Shown here: positions 53,930-64,000 of the stretch, one piece after another
How positions within the stretch are numbered: position 1 is the stretch's first letter
Layout of the letters: every line of letters starts with the position of its first letter
From: Platerodrilus igneus
Taxonomy: Eukaryota; Arthropoda; Insecta; Coleoptera; Lycidae
DNA: 64,000 nucleotides
Direction: 5' to 3'
Assembly (NCBI GenBank): GCA_036346225.1
Contig: JARFIW010001670.1
Coordinates: forward strand, 1,984,001 to 2,048,000
The notes under the pieces: model-generated
What the model was told of the DNA's origin: nothing
Databases searched by the model: none
Seen by the model: only the letters and a program-made list of their open reading frames with translations
Made by a program: the position numbers and the translations under genes

Positions 53930-54372
53930 CTGCATTTAACAAGGTTGAACAGCGCCTATGATGAAAGACAACCAACATAGAAACAAGATTAAAATCGTTG
54001 AAAGCATATGTGTGAAGCACAGCACAGTATGACTATGAAATACGAGCAGTAGGGAAAGCAAACAGAAAAACAGTAGCAGCCTTTTGGAATGTTGTGCTTC
54101 AGATGTATGAGGATGATATCATGAACAGATAAAGTTAATAACAAATAGGTTATAGAAATAGTAGGGGAACAAAGATATATGTGGAAAAAAATAGGAGAAA
54201 TAGAAGGGCAGAATACGTTCTAAGGCAGAGGTAGATGTTAGACCTAGATCAGATAGTGATAGATGCAGACTGTAAATTTCAGGGAAATGTGAAAGTTAGT
54301 TCAGAATAGAAAACAATGAGGGTATGTGTCTAACCAGTTCCTGGAGTGAAGACCTAATGATGATGAATGAAT
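53930..54372 (+). mobile_element. LINE 3' fragment (copy 4)
   Basis: Matches the 3' third of the same LINE family (compare 52430-52690 and 53580-53690): acaaccaacatagaaacaag, tatgtgtgaagcacagcac and taaccagttcctgg. It ends in atgatgatgaatgaat. Strongly truncated and full of stops. Confidence 0.75.
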
Positions 54373-54444
54373 ATGTTTCTTTTATTTTTCTTATGTACTG
54401 GCTATTCCGATGTATTGCAAGGGTATAGAAGATAAAAAAGAAAA

Positions 54445-54724
54445 GCAGCGGCTCAGTTGGTATGCTTGCAACTACTGAGCTCAAGATACCGAGTTCAAAC
54501 CTCGACACGGACCACTTGAAAAATGTTAGCCACACTTTTTCACAACAATATGCCCTTGTTCAAATGAGGTAAAATGCAGATTCCATATGTGAGTGTTGTC
54601 ACACACGGTAAAAATCTCAACCTTGCATGGAACCACAAGTATTCGGTAAAATTCAAAATTTTCAGGAAAAAAAACTAGTTTTCTAGCCAATGTAGTACCT
54701 AGGGAAGAGCATTATCAAATGTAG
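54445..54724 (+). mobile_element. tRNA-derived SINE, copy D (old)
   Basis: Head gcagcggctcagttggtatgc, B-box-like gagttcaaacctc, then the family body with decayed phrases (tcacacacggtaaaaatctc, gccaatgtagtacctaggga). Point changes at CpG sites suggest that this copy is older than A and E. A clear target duplication was not found. Confidence 0.82.
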
Positions 54725-54747
54725 CGTAGACACTAAAAACAAAATAT

Positions 54748-55290
54748 GTTTTGAATGATTTTCTGTATTTAGGAAAGGATGATGCAAAACCTGATAATCA
54801 AAAGCTTTCTGAACATGTAATGTTGAAGCTTATAAATCCTTATGTCAAAAAGAAAAGCTTGAAATTAGCTCAAACAGTAGCTATACTAAACACTACAATC
54901 ATTGGAACCGTAAACAAAGCAAGGAAAGAAATACCAAACATTGTAAAAAATAACAGAAGTTTGTATGAAACCATAGTACTAAAATCCTCTGATAGTAGTT
55001 GTACACTTACAGTTTAAGAGGGAAAAAAGAATAAAAGCATTCTTATTCTTAGCATCTACACATCATGTCAGTTTTTACTAAGGTACATGGAAAAAGTCAG
55101 ACATGGTACTGTTTTATAATAAACAAGAATTAGAGTCGATGTCATTGATCAGATAGCTAGTAAATATTCTATCAAGTCTGGATCAAGAAAATAGAATGTT
55201 CACGTTTTATTTTTAAAATATTGTAACGAGTCTATACTTGTTCTTTTGCCTTTATTTCCAATAAATATGTCTAATTATTATTCCGTTTTT
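54748..55290 (+). pseudogene. piggyBac-like transposase fragment (second family)
   Basis: The frame 54751-55017 encodes 'NDFLYLGKDDAKPDNQKLSE' and 'HVMLKLINPYVKK', then jumps directly to 'LKLAQTVAILNTTIIGTVNK', so the intervening block with the second catalytic Asp (usual T-x-DNFFTS) has been deleted in frame. 'KARKEIPNIVKNNRSLYET' and 'CTLTV' follow. After the stop, traces of the third Asp block (GVDV-DQ-A-KYS type) are readable near 55130-55175. This subfamily differs from the element at 9.45 kb. Ends and TTAA were not found. SINE copy D lies just upstream. Confidence 0.8.
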
Positions 55291-55370
55291 TTTAAAATTA
55301 GTACTAGCTTAATCACTATTTGCACGCACTAATTTAATCTTCTACATACAACATATTAAACACTATTGTA

Positions 55371-55816
55371 GCACTAATGCTTACTGGTAATTTATTCATC
55401 AAGCATATTTATATCATGTGCACGAATTTATATTTACATCACATATGAGAATTTATCTCTACATTAATTTATGTACACCAAACCTTTATTATGACAGAGT
55501 TCAAACTACTACTAACCTATTGCAACAGGGCCCATGCTTATATACCATAATCCTTTATTCTAGTTAAATACAGAAAACATCTAGAATGTGCATAGCACTA
55601 ACTCACTGATAATTTATTCATCAAACACATTTATATTATGTGTGCGAATTTATATTTACATCACATAAGAGAATTTATCTCTACATTAATTTGTGCACAC
55701 CAAACCTTTATTAGGACAGAGTTCAAACGAATACTGATCTATTGCAACAGGGTTTGCGTTTATATACAATAATCCTTTATTCTAGTTAAATCGAGAAAAC
55801 ATCTAAAATGTGCATT
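55371..55816 (+). repeat. Tandem duplication, 2 x ~223 bp
   Basis: Units start gcactaatgcttactggtaa (55371) and gcactaactcactgataatt (55595), and both end aatgtgcat. Shared internal phrases include ttatctctacattaattt and aatcctttattctagttaaa. Divergence is about 10%. Non-coding. Confidence 0.9.
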
Positions 55817-56494
55817 ATCAAACTTACTGTTTTATGATACCTATTAATCATCATCCTTCTTATTACTACAGATATGATATAATACAACACCTATGAACAT
55901 CCTTCCTCTTCGCTGAACAGATATGAAGTCGCTTTAGTAAAAATCAAATAAGCGTAATTTCCAAAGTGTTCTATAAAATTCTTAATTACTGTTACAATAT
56001 ATTGGAATCTAGCAGCTATAAACGCATTTGCGGTATATAAAGAAATGACTGGACAAAAATTAAAAGAAGAGTTTTTACACTGAAATTAAGTGAAGAACTA
56101 AGTCAAAAACACAAGAATAAGAGACTGAACAAAAGACACAAATGTCAAATACAGAACTGAAATCAAATAAAAGGTGCACATGTCAAAGAAAAAACTGTGA
56201 AAATAAAATTAATAATGTCTGTGATCAATATAAAATGTACATATGTGAAAAGTGTAGTAATAAAGTATTTCGCTGTTTAAACTATGTATGGTCAATAATA
56301 ACTTTTGTAATTGTAAGTTAGTACAATAGTTATTTTAATTTTTTTTAAAACTGCCATTTTTTGTCTCGCCTAACACAATTTGATTGTTCTTACTTTTATT
56401 GGGCCATTTTGACTGATCCTCGTGGTTCTAGATAGCATAAATTTTCAGCGCTTGTAGTGTTAAAGCACTGATGTTTTAAAATTTACATATAATA
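55817..56494. other. AT-rich spacer
   Basis: No gene recognised. Confidence 0.4.
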
Positions 56495-57801
56495 AAGGGC
56501 GTCCCAAAATTTACGCAAGATTTGAATTTGCTGCCATTTGTGCAGTAAACTGTTGGCAACCCTGAAAAATAAACAGTTTAACAGCTGACAGTCTAGGGTT
56601 AGTAAAAATGGAGCGTTACACGACAGAACAACGTGTTTTCATTGTTGAAAAATATCTCAAAAATAATGAAAGTTTGGCGGCCACAGTTCGAAAATTTCGT
56701 ACAAAATACGGTCGAAATGTTCATTTAACTTCGTCAACTGTGAGGAGAGTAATTGAAAAATTCAGGAAGACTGGATCTACTGGTGATGCTAAACATTCTG
56801 GTCGTCCAAAAACAAGCCGTTCAGATGTCAATATCAAAGCAGTGCGTGACAGTGTTGGTGAAAACCCAAGAACATCAATTCGACGATGTGGACAAGAACT
56901 GCAAATTTCAAGAAGCTCTCTACAGCGTATACTCACTGAAGATCTGCGGCTCCATGCCTACAAAGTTCAATTAACACAAGAACTTAAGCCTAATGACCAT
57001 GCCCAGCGAAGAGAGTTTGTTGAATGGATTATCGAACATCAACAATTGGACCCTGATTTTTCAAAAAAAACCCATCCTAAGCGACTAAGCACATTTTCAC
57101 CTTGATGGCTTTGTTAATCGACAAAATTGCCGCATTTGGGGTTCAGAGAATCCACATGTGATTGTCGGAAAAAAAATGCATCCACAACGTGTCACTGTTT
57201 GGTGTGGATTTTGGGCTGGAGGCATTATTGGACCATACTTCTTCTCCAAAATGAAGCTGGTCAAGCAGTGACTGTTACTGGTACTCGATATCGCGACATG
57301 ATAAGATGGTTCTTTCTCCCTCAATTGGATGATATTGATGTGGAGAACATGTGGTTTCAACAAGACGGTGCCATATGCCATACAGCCCGTGAAACAATTC
57401 AATTACTGAATGAGACATTTCCTGGTCGTGTTCTCTCTCGTTTCGGTGATCAGAATTGGCCCCCTAGATCATGCGATTTAACACCATTGGATTTCTTTTT
57501 ATGGGGTTATTTGAAATCAAAGGTCTACGCCAACAAGCCCACAACAATCCGTGCGTTGAAGGAGGAAATTCAACGCTGCATTACTGAAATTGGGCCACAT
57601 TTATGCACAATTGTCATGGAAAATTTCGACAAAAGAGTGCGTATGTGCCAGCAAAGCCGTGGAGGGCATTTGCCCGATGTGTTATTTCATACATAACCCT
57701 ATTGTGTGTACTTTATGATTCATTAAAAAAATTATAATTTAAAGAAAAATAAATGTGTTTTATATTTAATTCAAATCTTGCGTAAATTTTGAGACACCCT
57801 T
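56495..57801 (+). mobile_element. mariner element, 1307 bp, both ends intact
   Basis: The ends AAGGGCGTCCCAAAATTTAC (left) and AAGGGTGTCTCAAAATTTAC (right, read inward) extend as inverted repeats to about 34 bp (gcaagatttgaatt). They differ at only two visible positions. TA flanks both sides (56493-56494 and 57802-57803). The transposase spans most of the element and is nearly readable. This is the youngest-looking DNA transposon in the window. Confidence 0.95.
56608..57696 (+). pseudogene. mariner transposase with two frameshifts and one nonsense codon
   Basis: Start MERYTTEQRVFIVEKYLK. Two helix-turn-helix regions follow ('STVRRVIEKFRKTGS', 'ISRSSLQRILTEDL') with 'SGRPKTSRS' (GRPR-like hook) between. 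The frame is lost in an A-run at about 57064. In the restored register the first Asp codon is GAC at 57083, and the next codon is TAA (57086), where Glu is expected. A second shift lies near 57247. The last frame carries 'WFQQDGAICHTARETI' (Asp at 57364) and 'WPPRSCDLTPLDFFLWG' (Asp at 57475), with 36 residues between them, slightly longer than the 34 of classical mariners. It ends GGHLPDVLFHT, stop at 57694-57696. Confidence 0.92.
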
Positions 57802-60800
57802 TATATACTACACTAATTTAGGTCCAACAAGAAAGGAAAAATACCTTAGACAACTTGTATGTTAACACCAAACTATGCACGATAAATGAAAGGGGAAATA
57901 AAACTGACCAATTCATTTTGTATCAGCATATGACCTAAACAAACAAGAGAAAAAGACAGCTGCAAGATCTAAACACCTGCAAAAATTAGAATACTTCTGT
58001 ATATGATAATAAAAAGTAATTTAAAAAAAAGATGTAACGAAATAGTCAATTAAAATAGTAACTTTTAATTGAAATAGTTACACCAGTTCAAAATTTGGTT
58101 AAGCTGTTGTGATTCTAATTTCTCTTCTCAATTAATTTTGTTGCGAAACATCATATTCCAAATTCATGCAACAGTACCAACAAGACTAATTAGCCAAAAA
58201 GGAAAGTGAAGTTATACATATAATTTAATGCAATGACAATTTAATTTTGTTTTAAGTAAACGAAGAAATATGTCTTTGCACGTTTGCATTATAATGTAAA
58301 TAATCCAGCATCACACGTCGCAACTAAAACACTAACACCACCGTGATGGTTAAACGAAATATTTATATATATTACAAGTTATTCATGCAATTTGGTGTGT
58401 GTGTAGACAGAACGGCTTCAAAACAAATGACACACATTGTCTCATTAACTCAATTCAAATTCTCATGCATAACCAACTTGAAACTAAATACAAAGAAAAA
58501 GTAGAAACTGGTCATTTTAGAAAGTTAACTATAGCTACATTTATTTGACACAAGAATTAACTTTGCCTATTTAGAAAAAGAAACATCCTTAAACAAGATA
58601 TAATAATATGAAAAACTACTCAAATTTTGAAACCATCAACATTAAATAATGGCGATTACCCAAAGACCAAAGTGTAATAGTAAATAGATTTATTATATCT
58701 TAAATTTATTATTTAAAGTTGGAGAAATCAGAGATATGTCGATCAAGATATATTTTTCAGTCTATGCATAATTATGACATAATACGTTAAAATTATTAAC
58801 AGAAAAGAATGACAGATACACATGTCATTAAATTATAATTGTGTTACATGATAATAAGAAAAATATGGGAACTGGATAGTTATGTGTTCATGTATTCATT
58901 ATTAGTATTATTTTAGATGAATACCAACTTTTGCATGTATTTATGTTTTATTGTTATTTATGTATTTATTAACCCATTTTTAAACATTTATGACTAATTC
59001 TAATTACTTACGGTGATTTTCTGTTGCGCCCTCTGTGACTCCTGATGCAGATATTTAATAAAATTAGTATGATGAAGATACAGTGGCATAATTACAAAGT
59101 TTAATAAATTTCTCTACAGCTAAAACACTATTTTAAGAAACAAATGTTAATGAAATAATAAATTATGAATAAGTAACAACATTTATACTAACATATCATA
59201 CCAAACCTTTCAATAGCAATTTGTACTGAAAACTAAAGGTACATTAGTTTAGTAAAGTTGAGCTTAAGATTACAAAAATTAGAACAAATTATAAGTTTAA
59301 AAAGTTAACCAATTTCAACAACACACAAAAATTTGGCTTCTGTAAAGATTTGTACTAAAATGTTAAGTTACACAATTACTTTAATATGAAATTTAAGTTA
59401 TATTATACAATACATCTCCACAAGGTCAATTTCCTTTTCTTAGTCCTTCTTAAAATCACTTTCCCAAATATATAATCTTAAGTATGTCCAAAGGGAAAAC
59501 ATTTATACTAGAATTATGAAACATGTTCACTTAACAAAGTTCTTCCTATAATATAGTTTCTAAATATTAAAATAATCTTTCAAATTTAACACTTTAGAAC
59601 ACATTAAAAACTAGCCACGCGTTGCTTAAAACAATTTTCAAAAACTGCATATTTCAAACTATTAAATCACCCACTCTAACCAAAAAGGATTTACTAATCC
59701 GTTTCCTTTACCTTTAAAGATTAATGATGATTCTAAAAAAAATCGAAGAGCAAACCTGCTGTGAGAACAACTAAAAATTTGGACACAACCAAAACTAGAA
59801 GCTTTTCATACCTTACTGCTTTAATCATCCTGTAAAAGTTATGATAAGAATGTAATCTATTTAGTAACTTCCTATATCTACTGGGATCTACCACGTGTAT
59901 CGTTGTTGAAATCATGTATTTGTGATTGTTAAAATGTTTAATAAAAACTATGAAACCTTTCAGTGGTGAAAAATAATATTTATATTAAAAAATTCAGCCT
60001 GATTAGAAATTGCCAAAAAGATCATGCCTTCAGATTTCAAATCATTTGTACAAAATTCTTTCCCACGTACAAAATTGTATTAATTTCTTTAATTAACAAT
60101 AAGATTTTCAACAATTTTGCAATATATTTTGCATTGCAACATTTGTTCTTCTGCTTCTTTCAAAAGCAAACTTTTGGAAAGAAAGCATTTTACAGAAATG
60201 CAGAAATTTCTAATTTTGTAGCAAAAACCTGTACTGTTTATAGATTCTGAAAAACTATTGCTTTATTTTTCACATCGATTTAAAATTATCAGATCTCTCC
60301 TGTTAGTACTGAATTTGTGATCGAACGATATAAAGAGAAACAAAATGTCACTTTAATGTTATATACTAATATCAGATCTATATCAAGAAATGATAACCAC
60401 CAAATGAAACAATTTATAGTCATTATTAACTTTTCGGTAAGTTTTTGCAATTTATAGTAAATATATTTCTTCATACACGTTCTGTACCATGTTAAAGCTA
60501 AAGATCAGAGGTTGAAATATTATCAATTTTTTTCTACCTATAAACACTACATACACAGGTAATAGCAATTCTGAAAAATCTAAAAAATTTCAAATCCTTT
60601 ACAATTTATTGTGAATACAAAGACAGAAGCAGAAAATTTTACGCCCAAATCAAATACTACATTGACAATCTTAAGCTCATTTAATCAAAATGTATTAAGG
60701 CAAAAATGGTTTGCTATGATAAAAGTTTCATGCAAAAAATTAAAACTAACATCAAATTGCTTGTTAAATTTCATGCAAGAATATTCAATATACTCCGAAT

Positions 60801-62944
60801 ATTCTAAATACAGCAACATGCACAAAAATGTTTAATTTATTTTGTAATGTCTGGACATCCATAACGGTGTGCTGTCATACAGATCTTAATACCCCTAACA
60901 ATAAAAAATTGCATAAGTTGACCCTTTAACATTAGATAATAATACCACAAACAAAATACATATTCACACATAATGTTATATTAATGTCAGTAGATGAATG
61001 TTAAGATACTGATATATTGATAAATAACTTAACATAGCTCAACAGAGTACACAACCAATAACTCCAAATTGGAATATAGGTCATATAGTTTTTAAAAAAA
61101 CTTGATATTTAAGGAACTTATATGCAAGTTCAAAACCCTTATAGTATTTTTATACATTAATAAAGTTGGAAAAATCATCACAGAAAGAAGCTTATAGCTA
61201 TCCAATAATCAATGTTTAAATATATGAGCACATGCGACTAGGTCATTAAATTTAATTTCTAGGTTTAAGGTATTATTATAGTATGTAAATATTTTTATCA
61301 GCTTCAAATACACAAAGTGATGTGAAAAATAAAAATTTACTATATTCAAAAAAAAGTTAAGTATTTTAGATAGGTGTACTAACTGATGTTTGTTGCTTAT
61401 TTCCATGTAAATAAGAAACAACATCAGCTGACACAATAGCTTGAAAGTACTTCCATCTTTTTTTAAACTTAGTACTTCGTATTTCCTGTCTTTTTAATAT
61501 TAGTCAATTCCTATGTACTGCATTAGAAAGAAGCCTGATATAATAGGTTCATTGCAGCTCTTACCTCTAACAAAAAATTTTTATAGTTGATATCAAAGGC
61601 TGTGAAAAAATTACCAACATACATATACGTATATTGATTTTTAATAGTCACAATTAGTAAACTCAAAACTGAACATAATATTAAAGAAAAGTTACTTTAA
61701 GTCACCTTACCAAACCAATACTTTGCAAAAATCCCTTAAACCAATTTGTTAACATCATGCCTTGCAGAAATAATTTTTAAGATACAATCAAGCAAAACAG
61801 CAAGAAGCGAAATGTTATAAATAATAGTACTATTCAAAATTTCCAAACCTGCTGTAGTCTAGGACAATTAATAATCTACATAGATTTCAGCATTTTATAA
61901 TAAAATTCAATCACATCATTTTAATATACTCTTTTTTAAATCTCATGTGTTTAGAACTCCCACTTGTTACGTTGTTACATTCCTAAATATTCTCATTCGA
62001 TTTACGATGTTCTCAAATATTCCAACACCTCCGCTTCGATATTTTGCATAACTACCAGTTATAGGAGATGTCCCTGTGATCACGCATTATAATGTAATAA
62101 CTCAATTTGTTCATATAATACTCATTCTAATACAATTGAAATAAGTGCTTGTTTAACACTCTGTAGAATGTAAGTATATTTAGTGTAAGTCAAAGTACCT
62201 TAATCTATTTCTATTGTTTGATATAACATCCCAAATTTATTCTGTTATCTACAATCTTTGCTTACTGAAAGAATATGTTCGCTTTATTTAAAAGTAGTAA
62301 TCTCAGCTTATACAGAAGAGCTTTTCTACATGTGTGAATAACAAAGGCATTTGAATTTGCATTTGTCGGTTTCCTTTATCTATTTGGGCATTAAAAATAC
62401 TCTAAAAGTGTTCTTTTGACATGTGGTATCCTAATATTTCAATCGATTATCATATCGTTTCCTAAACTGGGTTCACTTTGATCATGCTTTTTGTTCGGAC
62501 ATGTATCTTCTGCATGACTGATTCTATTATTTCAAGAGCGATGCACGTCTTCTGCGAGAAACTTCTATCCTCGGTCCATCATAAGTTTCTTACATGGTTA
62601 TTAATGACTAGAAGGAATTTCTTTTTAGTTCTTTTGTGTAAACCCGCTCTTGCAGTTATGGTCGCAGCATGAATGATCCCGACTACGATGGTGACAATCT
62701 CTTAGTGAGCAAGAATAAAGATATTTTGTTGTTTCACATCCCCTGATGTAGGTGCAAGATAAGTAGCTCAGCAAATGCAGGTATGTTATGATTGTAACTC
62801 CAAAAGAAAAAAATACGAAAAATAAATGAAAAAGAGCGAGGGAAACAAATTAATTAGAAATCTTATAAGGAAAAAATAAAAAGAGAAAAAATTAAAAATA
62901 ATAAAAAAGAAAAGAAAAGAAAAAGAAACCCCATTTAATAATTA
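57802..62944. other. 5-kb very AT-rich stretch, no gene recognised
   Basis: Only short frames without domains are present (for example 59963-60250 and 62478-62672). A purine-rich low-complexity run lies at 62850-62930. The part 62470-62790 is somewhat GC-richer and may be the LTR of the adjacent BEL remnant. Confidence 0.4.
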
Positions 62945-63345
62945 GGTAGAAGACACAGTTTGATGATTTACCTTCAAGACTCTAGTGGCGGTTTTCACAG
63001 TCACCACATAGATATGTCCATCCTTACTGGGGTGTATTTCAATAACACGACCAATCGGAAGAGAAATACCCATCTTGAAGCATCACTTTAATTTCAGAAT
63101 TTTCCTTATTTTATTTTTGTCGCTGTAGAAAAGTGTTTAAATATTGCAAAGAATATCTTTTCCAGAAATGTAATCAAAATTTCTGAATAAGATGCCATCT
63201 TGATTGTCGATTAAGGAGTACATCAGACTGACTAGTCTTCAGAAATGAGTTTAGTAACTCCAGATTTAAAAAACGGTGTAAGCGAAAGAAAATCATTGGG
63301 ATCATTGCTTAATGCACATAGAGGTCTAATCATTGAGTGTGGTAT
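62945..63345 (-). pseudogene. BEL/Pao integrase C-terminus and DUF5641 domain
   Basis: On the minus strand, 'RPLCALSNDPNDFLSLTPF' (complement of about 63327-63271) is the segment that follows the integrase core in BEL/Pao polyproteins. Then 'LLNRQSRWHLIQKF' and 'WKRYSLQYLNTFLQR' follow, and 'LPIGRVIEIHPSKDG' and 'IYVVTVKTAT' (about 63060-62975), the DUF5641 chromodomain-like tail (consensus LGRV-E-HPG-DG--RVV-V-T). Stops and frame breaks are present. Only the last ~130 codons of pol remain here. Confidence 0.82.
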
Positions 63346-63557
63346 CAAACTCACAAAGTAATGTGTGCATTTCTTATAGTGTTAATCGCATTTCACCACA
63401 GACATATCTTAATGTCTGTTTCGTATAGACCATTGAAACGAGATGTGGAAAGAGGACCAAAAAGTCATTATAAAGAAAACTTTTTGGATACTTCTTCAAA
63501 AGAAGACAGAACTTATTATTAGCACTAGTAATGTTAGTCCTGTTGTCAGTGTAATAG

Positions 63558-63810
63558 AAGGTCCCGGGTTCGAATCCCGACACGGTCCGCTTGAAAAATG
63601 TTAGGCGAGCATTTTTCACAAAAATACACCCTCGTTCGGATGAGAGGTAAAATGGAGGTCCCGTGTGTGTGTTGTCACGCACGTTAAAGATCCCTACCTT
63701 GCTTGGAACAGCAAGGGTTCGGCAAAATTCCAAATTTTCCAGGTAAAAAAAAAACTCGCCTCCTGGCCAATGTAGTACCTTCGGGTGGAGCATTGGAAAA
63801 TCACATGTAA
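63558..63810 (+). mobile_element. tRNA-derived SINE, copy E, 5'-truncated and young
   Basis: Starts inside the tRNA head at aaggtcccgggttcgaatcc (B box kept, A box missing) and ends cacatgtaa. The flanking 14-bp duplication tgtcagtgtaatag (63544-63557, 63811-63824) is perfect. The body is almost identical to copy A at 10.2 kb, so both come from one recently active subfamily. 5' truncation fits target-primed insertion using a partner LINE. Confidence 0.92.
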
Positions 63811-63824
63811 TGTCAGTGTAATAG

Positions 63825-64000
63825 TCAACAACAGCGCCTCGTCGAGATTTAAACCGACAGAACGCTGCAATGAAACTTTTGGTTGAAAGGTACATAGTAG
63901 ATTTGGTGAATTGCATACAAAAATATGCACATATGCCGTATAGTCTTAAAAACTATACAAGCAGTATGGAGTAACCTAAAAAGGATCACAAAAATCAATG
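63825..64000. other. Window edge, nothing recognised
   Basis: Short non-coding flank after the SINE. Confidence 0.4.

Noticed and set aside
57097..57402. 101-codon minus-strand frame
   Set aside because: Antisense shadow of the mariner transposase.
1..64000. CRISPR arrays, operons, rRNA genes
   Set aside because: No regularly spaced identical short repeats and no rRNA signature; introns and transposon types show a eukaryotic nuclear genome.

Overview
The window looks like one 64-kb piece of an AT-rich, transposon-loaded arthropod nuclear genome, most likely an insect. It has GT-AG introns, many decayed Tc1/mariner, piggyBac, non-LTR, Gypsy and BEL/Pao copies, tRNA-derived SINEs, and no bacterial operon structure. 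The species cannot be fixed from sequence alone.

One host gene is clear. The last three exons of a TIF1-family chromatin reader (Drosophila Bonus; vertebrate TRIM24/TRIM33) lie on the minus strand at 36102-35919, 35860-35708 and 30515-30363. They encode the end of a PHD finger, the whole bromodomain and the acidic/basic tail, with phase-compatible splice sites. Upstream exons were not found. Much of 36.1-64 kb could be intron of this gene, but that is inference.

Layout. 0-4 kb: a decayed zinc-finger-like ORF, then a minus-strand endonuclease-RT LINE (1.3-4.0 kb). 6.1-8.3 kb: a 120-bp hairpin and a Jockey/CR1-like LINE. 9.45-12.36 kb: a piggyBac element with its TTAA target duplication, invaded by two SINEs at the same site. 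12.7-13.9 kb: a mariner-like copy. 13.9-17.2 kb: a second Jockey/CR1-like LINE. 19.1-23.1 kb: two decayed DDE transposases. 24.1-28.6 kb: two diverged direct copies of a 1.6-kb unit. 30.4-36.1 kb: the TIF1 exons, with a mariner in oppositely oriented halves, a 338-bp MITE and an interrupted LINE in the long intron. 36.9-42.5 kb: tandem and dispersed repeats and a SINE. 43.2-45.7 kb: a LINE split by a mariner with terminal repeats and TA duplications. 46.6-49.1 kb: a GC-richer block, a 44-bp minisatellite and a predicted type I hammerhead ribozyme. 49.2-50.6 kb: Gypsy integrase remains. 51.0-53.7 kb: a LINE split by a 777-bp foldback insert. 54.4-57.8 kb: a SINE, a second piggyBac relic, a 224-bp tandem duplication and a nearly intact mariner. 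62.9-63.8 kb: a BEL/Pao integrase end and a young SINE.

The most interesting signals are ribozyme-like. At 49028-49091 all conserved hammerhead core bases are present between three helices. At 52.7-53.5 kb two inverted ~360-bp arms each carry a degraded hammerhead-like motif, which suggests a Penelope-like element. No coding region here is clearly an intact transposase or reverse transcriptase: every copy has frameshifts, stops or deletions.
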